DNA from: Fibrobacter sp.
GTDB lineage: Bacteria; Fibrobacterota; Chitinivibrionia; Chitinivibrionales; Chitinispirillaceae
Length of the DNA stretch: 64,000 bases
Reading direction: 5' to 3'
Assembly: GCA_012523595.1 (NCBI GenBank)
Contig: JAAYIG010000164.1
Span: 1-64,000 of the forward strand
The position numbers were made by a program, and so were the translations under genes. This document shows, one piece after another, positions 54,914 to 63,865 of this stretch. Each line of letters opens with the position of its first letter. Position 1 is the stretch's first letter. Under the pieces are notes generated by a model. That model did no database searches. It was not told the DNA's origin and saw only the letters and a program-made list of their open reading frames with translations.

Positions 54914-56047
54914 TCACCCCCTCACCCTGTGCCCCAAAACGAAAAATGGCAGAGAAAGAACCTGCATACCCGCGGCAAATGCCACAAGGCTAAAACGGGA
55001 CTGTTCATACAAGAGCCCTGTGGCAATCGAACCGAGCAGCCATCCGAATCCATACCCAGTATAGTAGAGACCAAACGCCAGGCTTCGGTGATCTCTGGGG
55101 AGTTCCGAGGCAACAACTGAGCTAAGAAGCATGTCCTGGGTGACCTGGCCCACTCCCCATAGAAGAATTCCTGCAATGGCGAAGTTTGCGGGAAACAAAA
55201 AGATAAACGGTGAGAACATCGCGCTAAGGAAAACAGCCACAAGGACCACAGAGTGTCCTCTTTTATCATAGAGCCTCCCAAGAAAAAGGCTGACTATTCC
55301 TCCGGAAGCCGTTGACAGGACCAGGAAAAACGGTACGGTCTGACGTGCGATGCCGCTTTCTGAAAGATGAAATGAGATCAGCTCGAAATTTGTCAGGCCG
55401 GCGGCAAAGAATATTCCTGCCGCGTAGTAATACCAGTATGCTTTTGTAAAACCTTTTTTTGTCGCCGATGGTTTCAGTTCGAGCCTGGAAGGGAAGGGGT
55501 AATTGACACGGGCAAGTGTCAGGAAAACAAATGCCAGAAGTGCGGGAATAAGAAGCAGCCCGTATCCGGTGCGGAACTTATCTGTAAAAAGAAGTATGAT
55601 GGCGATAACGAGCGGACCAAGAGCTCTTCCAGTGTAATCCAGTGCAGTATGCAACCCGTAGACCCATCCCCGGCCATAAACCCCTGTTGTAAACGACAGC
55701 ATCGACTGGATAACCGGTTTCCTGGCACCGCGTCCGAGGCCCTGAATAAGAATGAGGAGTGCAGCAGCCTGCCAGTGGCCGGTGAGTGCTATTGCGGGCA
55801 CCGCAAGTAGATTGAAGATATAGCCGGTGAAAACTATTGACCAGTGATTTTTGATCCTGTCTGCGATAAAGCCGGAGAGACCGCGTGTCAGGTAGTTTAA
55901 AAATTCGCTGGCTCCTCCGGTGATGCTTATTGCAGCGGCGCTTGCCCCGAGTGAAGCTAAAAACATGCCGTTTATGGCTGCGCCGCCGGAGTAGGTGGTG
56001 TTGCCAAAGAGGTCGACTATGCCGATTAAAGAGATGAACCTGACCAC
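54914..56047 (-). CDS. Major facilitator superfamily transporter
   Basis: 377 residues, about 12 helices (slightly short). The MFS loop 2-3 region reads LTRGLSGFIADRIKNHWSIV and the second-half equivalent LFLGRLYDKRGHSVVLV, both conforming to the GxxxDRxGRR-like pattern. GLGRGARKPVIQSML lies in helix 4-5. The substrate cannot be assigned; the locus context suggests sugars or drugs equally. Confidence 0.88.
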   Translation of the reverse strand: MVRFISLIGIVDLFGNTTYSGGAAINGMFLASLGASAAAISITGGASEFLNYLTRGLSGFIADRIKNHWSIVFTGYIFNLLAVPAIALTGHWQAAALLILIQGLGRGARKPVIQSMLSFTTGVYGRGWVYGLHTALDYTGRALGPLVIAIILLFTDKFRTGYGLLLIPALLAFVFLTLARVNYPFPSRLELKPSATKKGFTKAYWYYYAAGIFFAAGLTNFELISFHLSESGIARQTVPFFLVLSTASGGIVSLFLGRLYDKRGHSVVLVAVFLSAMFSPFIFLFPANFAIAGILLWGVGQVTQDMLLSSVVASELPRDHRSLAFGLYYTGYGFGWLLGSIATGLLYEQSRFSLVAFAAGMQVLSLPFFVLGHRVRG

Positions 56048-56198
56048 TGATTAACCTGATAAGATGATTGCACTGATTTAATAGAGGAAAAGACTTGATT
56101 ACTAATAATGCTGACTAGAATGATTGCACTGATATAATTAGAGAAAGAGATTAATTGTTCTTATTGACAAATATTCTGATGCTACGTTGCGATCCCGA

Positions 56199-56585
56199 TC
56201 AACTCAAATGTTCTGAACCTCTTTTCCAGGGCAGTTTTCCGCTTATCTCTATCTCAAGAGAGAAACTCAGAAAGGTTCTGATAAGAACGACTGCGGCAAG
56301 CAAGCCGACACTGGAGAAAGTGGGCACCACTGCGACAGTTCTGATAATGTCTCCGGCAACAAGGAATTCCAGACCGAGTAGAATCGCTCTGCTCAGGTCA
56401 ATTCTGGCCACCCGATAGATGCTTCTCCTGTCTTTTCCACTGAATAGATGAACGAGGGAGATAATGACAATATACAGGGCATCTGCCCCGATAATCAGAA
56501 TGCCGAGCATCTCAATTAATGAGCCAATTATCTCCACCAGTTGATCAGACAAAGCAGGTATCCTTTTACCCTGTGTATTAGGCAA
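56199..56585 (-). CDS. DUF1622 membrane protein
   Basis: 128 residues, three hydrophobic helices. The conserved DUF1622 core LSRAILLGLEFLVAGDIIRT is followed by LIRTFLSFSLEIEISGKLPW. It is a small inner-membrane protein of unknown function. It starts 151 bases beyond the MFS gene's start on the same strand, so it could be co-transcribed. Confidence 0.85.
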   Translation of the reverse strand: MPNTQGKRIPALSDQLVEIIGSLIEMLGILIIGADALYIVIISLVHLFSGKDRRSIYRVARIDLSRAILLGLEFLVAGDIIRTVAVVPTFSSVGLLAAVVLIRTFLSFSLEIEISGKLPWKRGSEHLS

Positions 56586-56805
56586 ATTGAGTGCCTAAAC
56601 TTACAGGGTGGTATTCATCTAAATGAAGAAGCCTATCTCGCGTGCACGTTTGTTAATATATCTATCTTCATTATATTTACTGGGTACAGTCACTTTTGTC
56701 ATTGGGGATTCAAGTTGAAGCTGTGGTGTTTTTTGGAGGATTGAGTAGACGAATTATGATTTTTTGTATTAATAAATATTGACCTGTCAAATTACCAATA
56801 GTATA

Positions 56806-56833
56806 TTGACAAAACCTCTATAGATTCTATACA
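56806..56833 (+). promoter_or_regulatory. Strong sigma-70-type promoter
   Basis: TTGACA (56806-56811), 16-base spacer, TATACA (56828-56833). Transcription should start near 56840 and read into the NusG-paralogue gene after about 590 nt. The sequence ATACAACGCGA at the -10/start region recurs at 57151. Confidence 0.6.
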
Positions 56834-56839
56834 ACGCGA

Positions 56840-57428
56840 GAAAGATTTGAGGGTTTATAGAGGGTGCATCACGGAATGAGGGCTTGAATGAGTAAAGTCA
56901 CTCCTTTTATGCTCACCTTTCCAAAAAGATTCTAAACCGAATAAGGGTTAGAAAACAGTAAAGCAGGTGGTTCCATTTTCCAGTGAAAATCCGGAACCAT
57001 TGATAGGTAGTATGTCCTATCATTCTGTATTGTTCTGCAAATATGCAGAAGTACTGAATCTGTTAACGTCACAAAAGCGTGGGTGACACCCACGGGGTCA
57101 AAGTGTATCTAAATTTGAAATTAAAAAGGGAAAAATACAGGTTGAGGGGCATACAACGCGACTTGTTTGACCCCTCCCCCTGCTGCATACGGTTCATGAA
57201 AGACATGAACGTACGAGTATCAAGGTTTACAGGTGTGTGTCCGATGTATGACGGGTAATAAGATTCTACAGCTTTTGAGCAGATTTTTCAAGTAGTTAGT
57301 AAACCTTTATGAAGAACAAAGGCTTCCGTTCTTTTTATGGATTCCTGACTTTTAAAACAGCATTTTGAAAAGGTATACCTGATCCATTTGTACCTGTAAA
57401 ATCATAATGGTTTCAGGCATCAAAGAAA
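56840..57428 (+). promoter_or_regulatory. Long structured 5' leader of the NusG-paralogue cluster
   Basis: No gene is visible. Strong hairpins: GGTTCC-ATTTTC/GAAAAT-GGAACC at 56969-56998, TGATAGG/CCTATCA at 57001-57022, CGTGGGTG/CACCCACG at 57078-57094, and a long-range stem GGGGTCAAA (57094-57102) with TTTGACCCC (57166-57174). Leaders with hairpins upstream of LoaP/RfaH-type genes serve as antitermination recruitment sites. No Escherichia-type ops element is recognised. Confidence 0.5.
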
Positions 57429-57995
57429 ATGGGCATCATTTCTTACAAAGATAATCCACCCATATGTAATCTGGATCGCCCGATTATTGAATCTGAAGGT
57501 ACATGGTGGATTGCAAAAGTGAAACCTCGGCAGGAAAAAGCGTTTGCCCGTGACCTTCTGGAGCGCGGGGTCGGGTATTACATTCCCTGTTATATAAAAG
57601 TAACGAGAAGATCGGACGGCAAAAAAAGAAAATCTGTTTTGGTTCTGTTCCCTTCTTATGTTCCTTTCATCTCAGAAAACCCTTACCCTCTGCTGTCTTT
57701 TAACAGAATTTCTACGATTCTTCCTGTTCAGGGACAAACCAAATTCAAAAGACAATTAAACCGGATAGACGTTGTAAACAATAGTGGTATTGAAATAGTG
57801 CCTGTAAGTGCAGGCAATTACTGTATTGGTGATCTTGTAAAAGTAATATCAGGACCTTTAAAAGGGCTGGTTGGCAGAGTAATCCGGAATCAGAGTGGTG
57901 TATCAATTGTATTAGTTGTTGAAGGGATGGGAGCGGCAAGTGTCACTGTAAGTAAATACCAGCTCGAATCAATTTGCAGGAAAAACCTGTTCTGA
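57429..57995 (+). CDS. NusG-paralogue transcription antiterminator (UpxY/LoaP/RfaH-like)
   Basis: 188 residues. The NGN domain (about 25-110) starts WWIAKVKPRQEKAFARDLLE, with YYIPCYIKVTRR and LVLFPSYVPF, as in specialised NusG proteins such as UpxY, TaA and LoaP. The KOW domain (about 135-185) reads GDLVKVISGPLKGLVGRVI. It binds RNA polymerase early in transcription and prevents termination in a long target operon. It is the first gene of the peptide cluster after a structured leader, fitting self-targeted antitermination. Confidence 0.85.
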   Translation: MGIISYKDNPPICNLDRPIIESEGTWWIAKVKPRQEKAFARDLLERGVGYYIPCYIKVTRRSDGKKRKSVLVLFPSYVPFISENPYPLLSFNRISTILPVQGQTKFKRQLNRIDVVNNSGIEIVPVSAGNYCIGDLVKVISGPLKGLVGRVIRNQSGVSIVLVVEGMGAASVTVSKYQLESICRKNLF

Positions 57996-58086
57996 TCATT
58001 GTTATTCTTCAAATAAAGTTACTGGCTGAATTCAAGGTGAACATTAAGTGGATGAAGATATCATAAACCAGGTGTGATGAGGAATT

Positions 58087-58884
58087 ATGAAGGCGCTTAT
58101 TTTAGCTGCAGGAAAGGGCCAGAGGATTCGACCATTAACCGATGAAGTTAACAAGTGTATGCTTTTGTTAAATGGCAAACCCATTCTTGAGCATGTAATT
58201 AATAGATGCTGTCAGGTTCCACTGATTGATGAGATATTGATTGTTGTTGGATATCGTGCTGAGGACATAATCAATCATTTTGGTATCTCCTATTATGGTA
58301 CAAAAATATCATACATAATTCAGCGTGAACAAAAAGGACTGGTTGACGCGATTCTGTGTGCTAAGTCGATGGTAAAGGAGAGTGATTTTTTTCTCCTGTT
58401 AGGTGATGAGATCGTTATCGGTTCAGATTATGAGAAATTTATTTCCGAAGCAATAAAAAAACAGAATATCTGCACAATTGGTGTTGCATCTGTGTCGGAT
58501 ATATCACGGATTAAAAAAACATATACTCTGCTTCATGATGAATCGCGGAGAGTTTTTCGCCTGATTGAAAAACCATCACGGCCACTAAATAATCTGATTG
58601 GTACAGGTCATGTATTGTTCAAGAATGCGATTTTTGATTACATAGAAAGTGTCCTGGTAAATCCGGTCCGGGGTGAGAAGGAACTTCCTGACCTGATTCA
58701 AGCTGCAATTGATGCTGGGGAGAAGGTCTACTATTCCTGTCTTTGTTCTCATTATATAAATGTCAATGAACTGGCAGATTTGAAGCTGGCTGAGGAGCTT
58801 CTGATATCAGACCAATTGAATAGAATCCAGGAAGATTGTACTACTTTGGCAAATATCAGGTATCGTTGCCAGAGAGACAAGTAA
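58087..58884 (+). CDS. Sugar-1-phosphate nucleotidyltransferase-like protein
   Basis: 265 residues. The GT-A-like nucleotide-binding start MKALILAAGKGQRIRPLT is complete, with Lys in NKCMLLLNGKP, GYRAEDI and LLGDEIVI (metal Asp). It makes NDP-sugars or transfers nucleotides to phosphorylated acceptors. No transferase or sugar epimerase neighbours are visible, so within the cluster it may supply a nucleotide-activated group for the peptide product (inference). 91 bases after the antiterminator gene. Confidence 0.85.
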   Translation: MKALILAAGKGQRIRPLTDEVNKCMLLLNGKPILEHVINRCCQVPLIDEILIVVGYRAEDIINHFGISYYGTKISYIIQREQKGLVDAILCAKSMVKESDFFLLLGDEIVIGSDYEKFISEAIKKQNICTIGVASVSDISRIKKTYTLLHDESRRVFRLIEKPSRPLNNLIGTGHVLFKNAIFDYIESVLVNPVRGEKELPDLIQAAIDAGEKVYYSCLCSHYINVNELADLKLAEELLISDQLNRIQEDCTTLANIRYRCQRDK

Positions 58885-58998
58885 ATAGTTCGTAATTGAG
58901 TCAAATATTCTTATTTCCTGGATACTTCATATACAAATAAGAGCTGCCCTTTTTCTGAATAAATCAGGGAAACCAAATATCATCTGTGGCAAATATAA

Positions 58999-60711
58999 AT
59001 GGATAAGATAATTTTACTGGGAAGTCCTGGCGAGCGGCCATTCTATATGCGGACTAATATACCACCGCTTTCATTGGGTGTACTGCAGGGGTATCTCTGT
59101 GAAAATGGATTCGATGTTATAACTCATGACTTGAATGTTTCTCTTGCCAGGCAGATAAAAGAACTGAGCAAGGAAAAATTCACAATCCTGTATGATAAGG
59201 ACCTTTTTCTCAATAGTATCCAATACTCAATGAAAGATCAATATGCTTTTCTCATAAGAAATTTGCTGAGAGACATTGATTTTTCAAATGGAAAACTGGT
59301 TGGTATATCACTTGGTTCGAATTATTCCTTTTTTGAAATACACACAGGGTTTTTGATTGGGAAGTATTTAAAGGAAAAGTATGATACCACAATTGTTTTT
59401 GGTGGAGAAAATGTTGAGTATCTTTATAATTTCAGAGAATCGTTTCATGAGCTCTGGAGTGTAGTATGTAAGATTTTCCCCTACATCATTTTTGGACCGG
59501 GAGAAAAAGTCCTTGTCCGAATGGCAGATTCGCTGTTTAAATCCGGGAAGGTAATTCAACCGGAAGCTCTACCTGGAGTTGTTTATTATAAAGGTGATAT
59601 AGTTGTTTGTAATACACCCGATGAACCATCTCTCACAAGGCCTGATTTTTCTGGTTTACCATTATCTTACTATTCAACATGCATAGATAATTCTATCAGT
59701 GACAACAGAAGGAATAATCTTAACCATATTCAGTTTTTTAAATGGCCCTTTCCCCATACTTTACGTGCATCTGCAATGAACAGATTCTGTTTACCAGTTG
59801 AAAAAAGGAAAGAGGTCACTTTTATCCCCTATATTTTTAACTACAACTGTCCTTTTAAATGTGCTTTCTGTGTGCAAAGTAATCCTTCAAGACATGAAGT
59901 AATTACAAAAGATCCGGAGAATGTTGTTGATGATTTAGCAATAATGATGGAAAAATACAAGTCTCCTTATTTTTACTTTTTCAATAATACATTCAATAGT
60001 TCGCCAGGTTTTGTAAAAAAATTTCATTCCAAGGTTACAAAAAGAAAGTTAGAGTTGTACTGGAGTGATTGTGCGAGGTTTAACAACCTTGATGAAAATC
60101 TTATTCGAATGATGTATGAATCAGGTTGTAGAAAACTAATCTTCGGGTTTGAGACCGGGAGTGAAAAACTACTGCGAATGATAGATAAACGACTCGATCT
60201 TAATCATGCTGAAAAAATAATCAGACTTTGTTCAAAGCAGGGAATCTGGGTTGATCTTGAAGTTATAATCGGTTTGCCACATGAATTTGATGAGGATTTT
60301 CAGGCAACTTGTGATTTTATTCTGAAAAACCGTGAATATATCAATACATTTGCTGTAAATCGCTATTTTGTTGTCCCCTCATCACTGATTGGGATGAAAC
60401 CTGATAAATTCGGGATAGAGTTGATTAAAAACAGGTTTGAATATGAAGACATTCTGAAAAGGAATAAGGATCATTTGTTACAGGTAAGGAATGAACGGTG
60501 TGAAAAAGTCTCAGTCGGTAATTTCAGGATCTATTCCTTCAAAGAGGTAAACGGAAGATCTGTGGAGCAGGTAGAGATTGATACCGACAGGCATTTTTCG
60601 AAGGTAATGGATTTGTATAAGTCATTAAGTATTACTGATGAGATTCGTCTGTGTAATCTTCATCTGGCACTGAAACGAAAACAAAAACAAACGGTTATTG
60701 TATCTGGCTGA
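58999..60711 (+). CDS. B12-binding-domain radical SAM enzyme
   Basis: 570 residues. Residues ~1-210 resemble a cobalamin-binding Rossmann domain as in BchE/PhpK-type proteins (IPPLSLGVLQGYLCENGFDV, LVGISLGSNYS, FGGENVEYL, IFGPGEKVL). The radical SAM core (~275-480) has the cluster motif CPFKCAFC, then GCRKLIFGFETGSEKLL. The C-terminal ~90 residues are unassigned. Such enzymes methylate unactivated carbons or rearrange rings. In this cluster the likely substrate is the peptide encoded next. Weak RBS; 114-base gap upstream. Confidence 0.85.
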   Translation: MDKIILLGSPGERPFYMRTNIPPLSLGVLQGYLCENGFDVITHDLNVSLARQIKELSKEKFTILYDKDLFLNSIQYSMKDQYAFLIRNLLRDIDFSNGKLVGISLGSNYSFFEIHTGFLIGKYLKEKYDTTIVFGGENVEYLYNFRESFHELWSVVCKIFPYIIFGPGEKVLVRMADSLFKSGKVIQPEALPGVVYYKGDIVVCNTPDEPSLTRPDFSGLPLSYYSTCIDNSISDNRRNNLNHIQFFKWPFPHTLRASAMNRFCLPVEKRKEVTFIPYIFNYNCPFKCAFCVQSNPSRHEVITKDPENVVDDLAIMMEKYKSPYFYFFNNTFNSSPGFVKKFHSKVTKRKLELYWSDCARFNNLDENLIRMMYESGCRKLIFGFETGSEKLLRMIDKRLDLNHAEKIIRLCSKQGIWVDLEVIIGLPHEFDEDFQATCDFILKNREYINTFAVNRYFVVPSSLIGMKPDKFGIELIKNRFEYEDILKRNKDHLLQVRNERCEKVSVGNFRIYSFKEVNGRSVEQVEIDTDRHFSKVMDLYKSLSITDEIRLCNLHLALKRKQKQTVIVSG

Positions 60712-60786
60712 TGATTATGCATGGATTTAGGCATAATCGAAGGCAGATTGTTATCAATTCACCAATAGAATTTTCCGGAGGTACAA

Positions 60787-61092
60787 ATGTCTGATATGGA
60801 TTCTCAGATGAATGTGGAAAATGATTCCCCGATAGTAGAGCTTTTCAAACGTGTGGCATGTGAACCAGAATTTAAAAAGCTCCTGATGGAAAACCCGGAT
60901 GAAGCCATAAAGGAGTACGAACTGAATGATGCTCAGATTATCATGGTGAAGAATCTGTCTCCTGAGGATATCGAGAAGCTTACTCTTGATAATCTTGAAG
61001 AATTCTTTTCGGCAGATGCTGCGGTCTACACTCCGGATGAAGGAGAAGATCCGAATGCTGAGATGTATTCTATCGATGATTTTCAGGAGTAA
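60787..61092 (+). CDS. Candidate RiPP precursor peptide
   Basis: 101 residues, strong RBS (GGAGG at 60777-60781). The N-terminal part (~15-60) has the helical pattern VELFKRVACEPEFKKLLMEN and PDEAIKEYELNDAQ, i.e. F-x2-LL-x-N/D-P-x2-A-x2-EY-x-L, as seen in leader peptides of several RiPP families. The C-terminal ~35 residues are acidic with two Tyr (AVYTPDEGEDP, EMYSIDDFQE) and no Cys, Ser/Thr-poor, so a lanthipeptide or sactipeptide is unlikely. Modifications at Tyr, Asp/Glu or Pro are more plausible (inference). A candidate attenuator follows before the next radical SAM gene. Confidence 0.7.
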   Translation: MSDMDSQMNVENDSPIVELFKRVACEPEFKKLLMENPDEAIKEYELNDAQIIMVKNLSPEDIEKLTLDNLEEFFSADAAVYTPDEGEDPNAEMYSIDDFQE

Positions 61093-61099
61093 AATAATA

Positions 61100-61146
61100 A
61101 TAAAAGGGAGCAATTCTTCCCTTTTATACCTCGTGTCATTGCTCCC
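61100..61146 (+). promoter_or_regulatory. Candidate attenuator with two mutually exclusive hairpins
   Basis: Stem 1: ATAAAAGGGA (61100-61109) with TCCCTTTTAT (61118-61127), perfect 10 pairs. Stem 2: GGGAGCAAT (61106-61114) with ATTGCTCCC (61138-61146), perfect 9 pairs. They share GGGA and cannot form together. Stem 1 ends in TTTTAT and could terminate; stem 2 would prevent it. It starts 8 bases after the precursor stop. Confidence 0.5.
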
Positions 61147-61217
61147 TGAATCTCCTGCATCTCTGTAATTCTTTCTGATGTTCCTGAATTTTAGAAAACA
61201 ATAAATGTGGGTATACA

Positions 61218-62168
61218 ATGAAGGTCAAATATGATTCGATTATAGGTGATATACACACTTCTGATGGTGTTCTATATCCGCCAAAGACATTAAGCCTTCA
61301 TCTTACCGATAGATGCAATAGTAAATGCATATTTTGTGGTGAAGATTCACACTCCAGTCTGACTGATACAGTACAGTCAAAACAGCTTATCAGTTTTCTG
61401 GATGAACACGATCCATCTGAATGGACTGCAGTAAATATTCATGGCGGGGAACCGACAATCAGACCTGATTTCATAAACTTGCTTTCCTATATCAGAAAAT
61501 CGGGTTATAAAACCATCATTCTCCAGACAAATGCTTTGATGCTGGGTTTGAAAGAATTTTCCAGACGTGTTCATGAAATCGGAATAGACATTTATACTGT
61601 GGGTTTTCATGCTCATGAATCAAAACTTATGGATACTTTAACCAGGATACCAGATAGTTTTGACAGAATAATAAATGGTATACGATCGATTAAAAAAAAT
61701 GATAACTATTTACGAACAACTACGGTAGCCTGTTCAGGTAATTATAGGCATTTGACTGATATATGTAAAAAAGGAATAGATGAAGGTGTCGATCACATCA
61801 ATATTTCTGCTATGCAGCCAGGTGGAAGCGCTTTCCGAGAATTAGACAATCTGCTAATAGGTTACGATGAATGCCGTCCATACATTGAGCAAGCAATTGA
61901 ATATGCTATTACACATGACAGGAAAGTGACTCTTGAGGGATTTCCATTATGTGCGGTTCCAGCATATTCCCGTTACTATGTAGACTGGTCTAAGCAGAGG
62001 TTGAATGTATTGTATAGAGAAATGAGAATGAGTAACTTCAATGAATTTCTAACTGTAACAACTCGTATAAAAAGCGGGCCTTGTACAAATTGTCCCTGCA
62101 CTGAAAAATGTTGTGGTGTTTATAAAGACTATGTAAAGAAAATCGGGTGGAAAGGAATAGGAATCTAA
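61218..62168 (+). CDS. Radical SAM/SPASM-like peptide-modifying enzyme (first of two paralogues)
   Basis: 316 residues. The [4Fe-4S]-SAM motif is CNSKCIFC at about 34-41, followed by HGGEPTIRPDF (GGE SAM-binding). The C-terminal cysteine cluster PCTNCPCTEKCCGVYKDY, with another Cys in GFPLCAVPAY, suggests an auxiliary SPASM/twitch-like Fe-S cluster. These enzymes make carbon- or thioether-type crosslinks in peptides. It shares the whole architecture with the gene at 62915. Its TAA stop overlaps the next start (TAATG). Confidence 0.85.
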   Translation: MKVKYDSIIGDIHTSDGVLYPPKTLSLHLTDRCNSKCIFCGEDSHSSLTDTVQSKQLISFLDEHDPSEWTAVNIHGGEPTIRPDFINLLSYIRKSGYKTIILQTNALMLGLKEFSRRVHEIGIDIYTVGFHAHESKLMDTLTRIPDSFDRIINGIRSIKKNDNYLRTTTVACSGNYRHLTDICKKGIDEGVDHINISAMQPGGSAFRELDNLLIGYDECRPYIEQAIEYAITHDRKVTLEGFPLCAVPAYSRYYVDWSKQRLNVLYREMRMSNFNEFLTVTTRIKSGPCTNCPCTEKCCGVYKDYVKKIGWKGIGI

Positions 62169-62899
62169 TGTCAAATATCAACACCAATGTGGAAGACATA
62201 ATTCCGTTTTCAAAAGATGAATTTGAGATTTTACTGGCCTTGTCCATGGGTATGAAGAGTAATTCAAGGTCTCGTATTTTGAATGCTCTTCAAAAAAAGC
62301 ATGAAAGTAACCCTTCAGATGAGAAATCAGCCATTTCTCTGGCAATTGCAATATATCTGCTTATCGGTCCTAAGACAGAGGCAATAGAAAGAGCCAAAGC
62401 TCAGGTCAGCGGTTACATGATTATGAGCGAGTGTTTGAAAATTCATAGTACCTGGTGGTTGCCAAGGTATCTTAGAAGTGAAATTTCATTGGGAATTCCA
62501 GATGGGCTTGCCGAAATGTCATCGGGTGTTCATTCAATAGGCGCTTCAATTGTAAAGCCATATGAAGATAGAGAAGTGTTGATAGAGATGCAGGGAAGGT
62601 CAGTATATTCAGAACCATATTTCATGTGTCCTTATATGGGGCAGGTAAGAGAAATGCTTGGCAGCGGGAATATTGATGGTGCATATAAAATGTTCAAAAG
62701 AGCATGTGACAAGGTCGAATGCAAACCGACTTATCATACTCGACTGTTAAGCCAGGTGTTTCTCGATGTAATTATAATTTTAAAGAGATTATGCCTGGAG
62801 GAATTTGCGCTTCAGGTCCAGCAAAAGGCAATGACAGTTTTCCCCAAATCCCGCTCAATAGCTGAAAGTATTAATATGACTTATACCTTACTTACATAA
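62168..62899 (+). CDS. Helical cluster protein of unknown function
   Basis: 243 residues from the ATG at 62168, overlapping the preceding stop as TAATG, i.e. translationally coupled. Mostly helical, TPR-like in feel (EEFALQVQQKAMTVFPKSRS), with a region of conserved-looking residues (VYSEPYFMCPYMGQVREML). No metal or cofactor motif. Position between the two radical SAM genes suggests a partner or peptide-presenting protein. Not recognised. Confidence 0.65.
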   Translation: MSNINTNVEDIIPFSKDEFEILLALSMGMKSNSRSRILNALQKKHESNPSDEKSAISLAIAIYLLIGPKTEAIERAKAQVSGYMIMSECLKIHSTWWLPRYLRSEISLGIPDGLAEMSSGVHSIGASIVKPYEDREVLIEMQGRSVYSEPYFMCPYMGQVREMLGSGNIDGAYKMFKRACDKVECKPTYHTRLLSQVFLDVIIILKRLCLEEFALQVQQKAMTVFPKSRSIAESINMTYTLLT

Positions 62900-62914
62900 A
62901 GGACTAATTTAATT

Positions 62915-63865
62915 ATGCAGAATGCAAAAAAAATGTTGAGTATTCATACTACTGATTTATGTAATAACAGATGCATATTTTGTATTGTCGATTCTCCTTG
63001 CCAGACTAAACAACAGGTAAGCCGCGAAAAAATAGATGCCTTTCTGGAGGAAAACCGTGATTCAGGGTATGTGGCTGTGAATTTACATGGTGGGGAGACA
63101 ACAACAAGGCGGGATGTTCTTGATTTGCTGGAGAAAATACAGGAATGTGGATATTCTGAGATCATTCTTCAGACAAATGCCCGCAAGTTATCAGATATCG
63201 ATTTTGCCAGAAAGGTAATTGAACGGGGAGTATGCCTTGTAGTAGTGTCGATGCATGGCAAAGACAGTGCAACTCATGATTCTATAACAAGGGTCAGTGG
63301 GAGTTTTGAACAGGCGATGCAGGGTATCCGCAATGTAAAAACACTGGGTGCATCAGTACGGACCAACACTGTTGTATCAAAGATGAATCAGGGTCAGATT
63401 CAGGAGATTGCATCTTTATTGATAAATGAAGGAGTTGATCATATTAACATTTCAGCTCTACATACAGCCGGTACAGCTTATCGTAATTTTGATCAGGTAA
63501 CACCCAGATATCGCGATATAGAATCTGAAGTTGTTGCTACTGCAGTAATGGTTGATAAAGCAAATGTACAAATTACCTTAGAGGGTTTCCCGTATTGCTG
63601 TATAAGAGGAGCAGAAAACTATGTGATCGAATGGGAGAACGAACAATTCAAAATGTTGTTTAGGTCGTTTGTTTATGATGATTATTCCGAGATGATGGAT
63701 CGGATGCATCGGGTTCATGGTACTCCATGCATGAAATGTGAACGTAAATCGATTTGTGGCGGAGTCTATAAGGAATATGCTGCAAAAATTGGGTGGAGTG
63801 AGATCGGTTATAATTATGGAATAAATATGCCCAGAGTGGAGGATGTCAATGCGATTGCCAGATAG
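62915..63865 (+). CDS. Radical SAM/SPASM-like peptide-modifying enzyme (second paralogue)
   Basis: 316 residues, same length as its paralogue at 61218. SAM motif CNNRCIFC near 12-19, HGGETTTRRDV, then the C-terminal GFPYCCIRGAENY and PCMKCERKSICGGVYKEY cysteine cluster. The two enzymes probably perform related but different steps on the precursor. The start codon follows the helical protein by 15 bases; the next gene's start overlaps its 3' end by 17 bases. Confidence 0.85.
   Translation: MQNAKKMLSIHTTDLCNNRCIFCIVDSPCQTKQQVSREKIDAFLEENRDSGYVAVNLHGGETTTRRDVLDLLEKIQECGYSEIILQTNARKLSDIDFARKVIERGVCLVVVSMHGKDSATHDSITRVSGSFEQAMQGIRNVKTLGASVRTNTVVSKMNQGQIQEIASLLINEGVDHINISALHTAGTAYRNFDQVTPRYRDIESEVVATAVMVDKANVQITLEGFPYCCIRGAENYVIEWENEQFKMLFRSFVYDDYSEMMDRMHRVHGTPCMKCERKSICGGVYKEYAAKIGWSEIGYNYGINMPRVEDVNAIAR

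Noticed and set aside
57001-57428. RfaH-type ops element before the NusG paralogue
   Set aside because: No GGCGGTAG-type sequence is present; only hairpins are supported.
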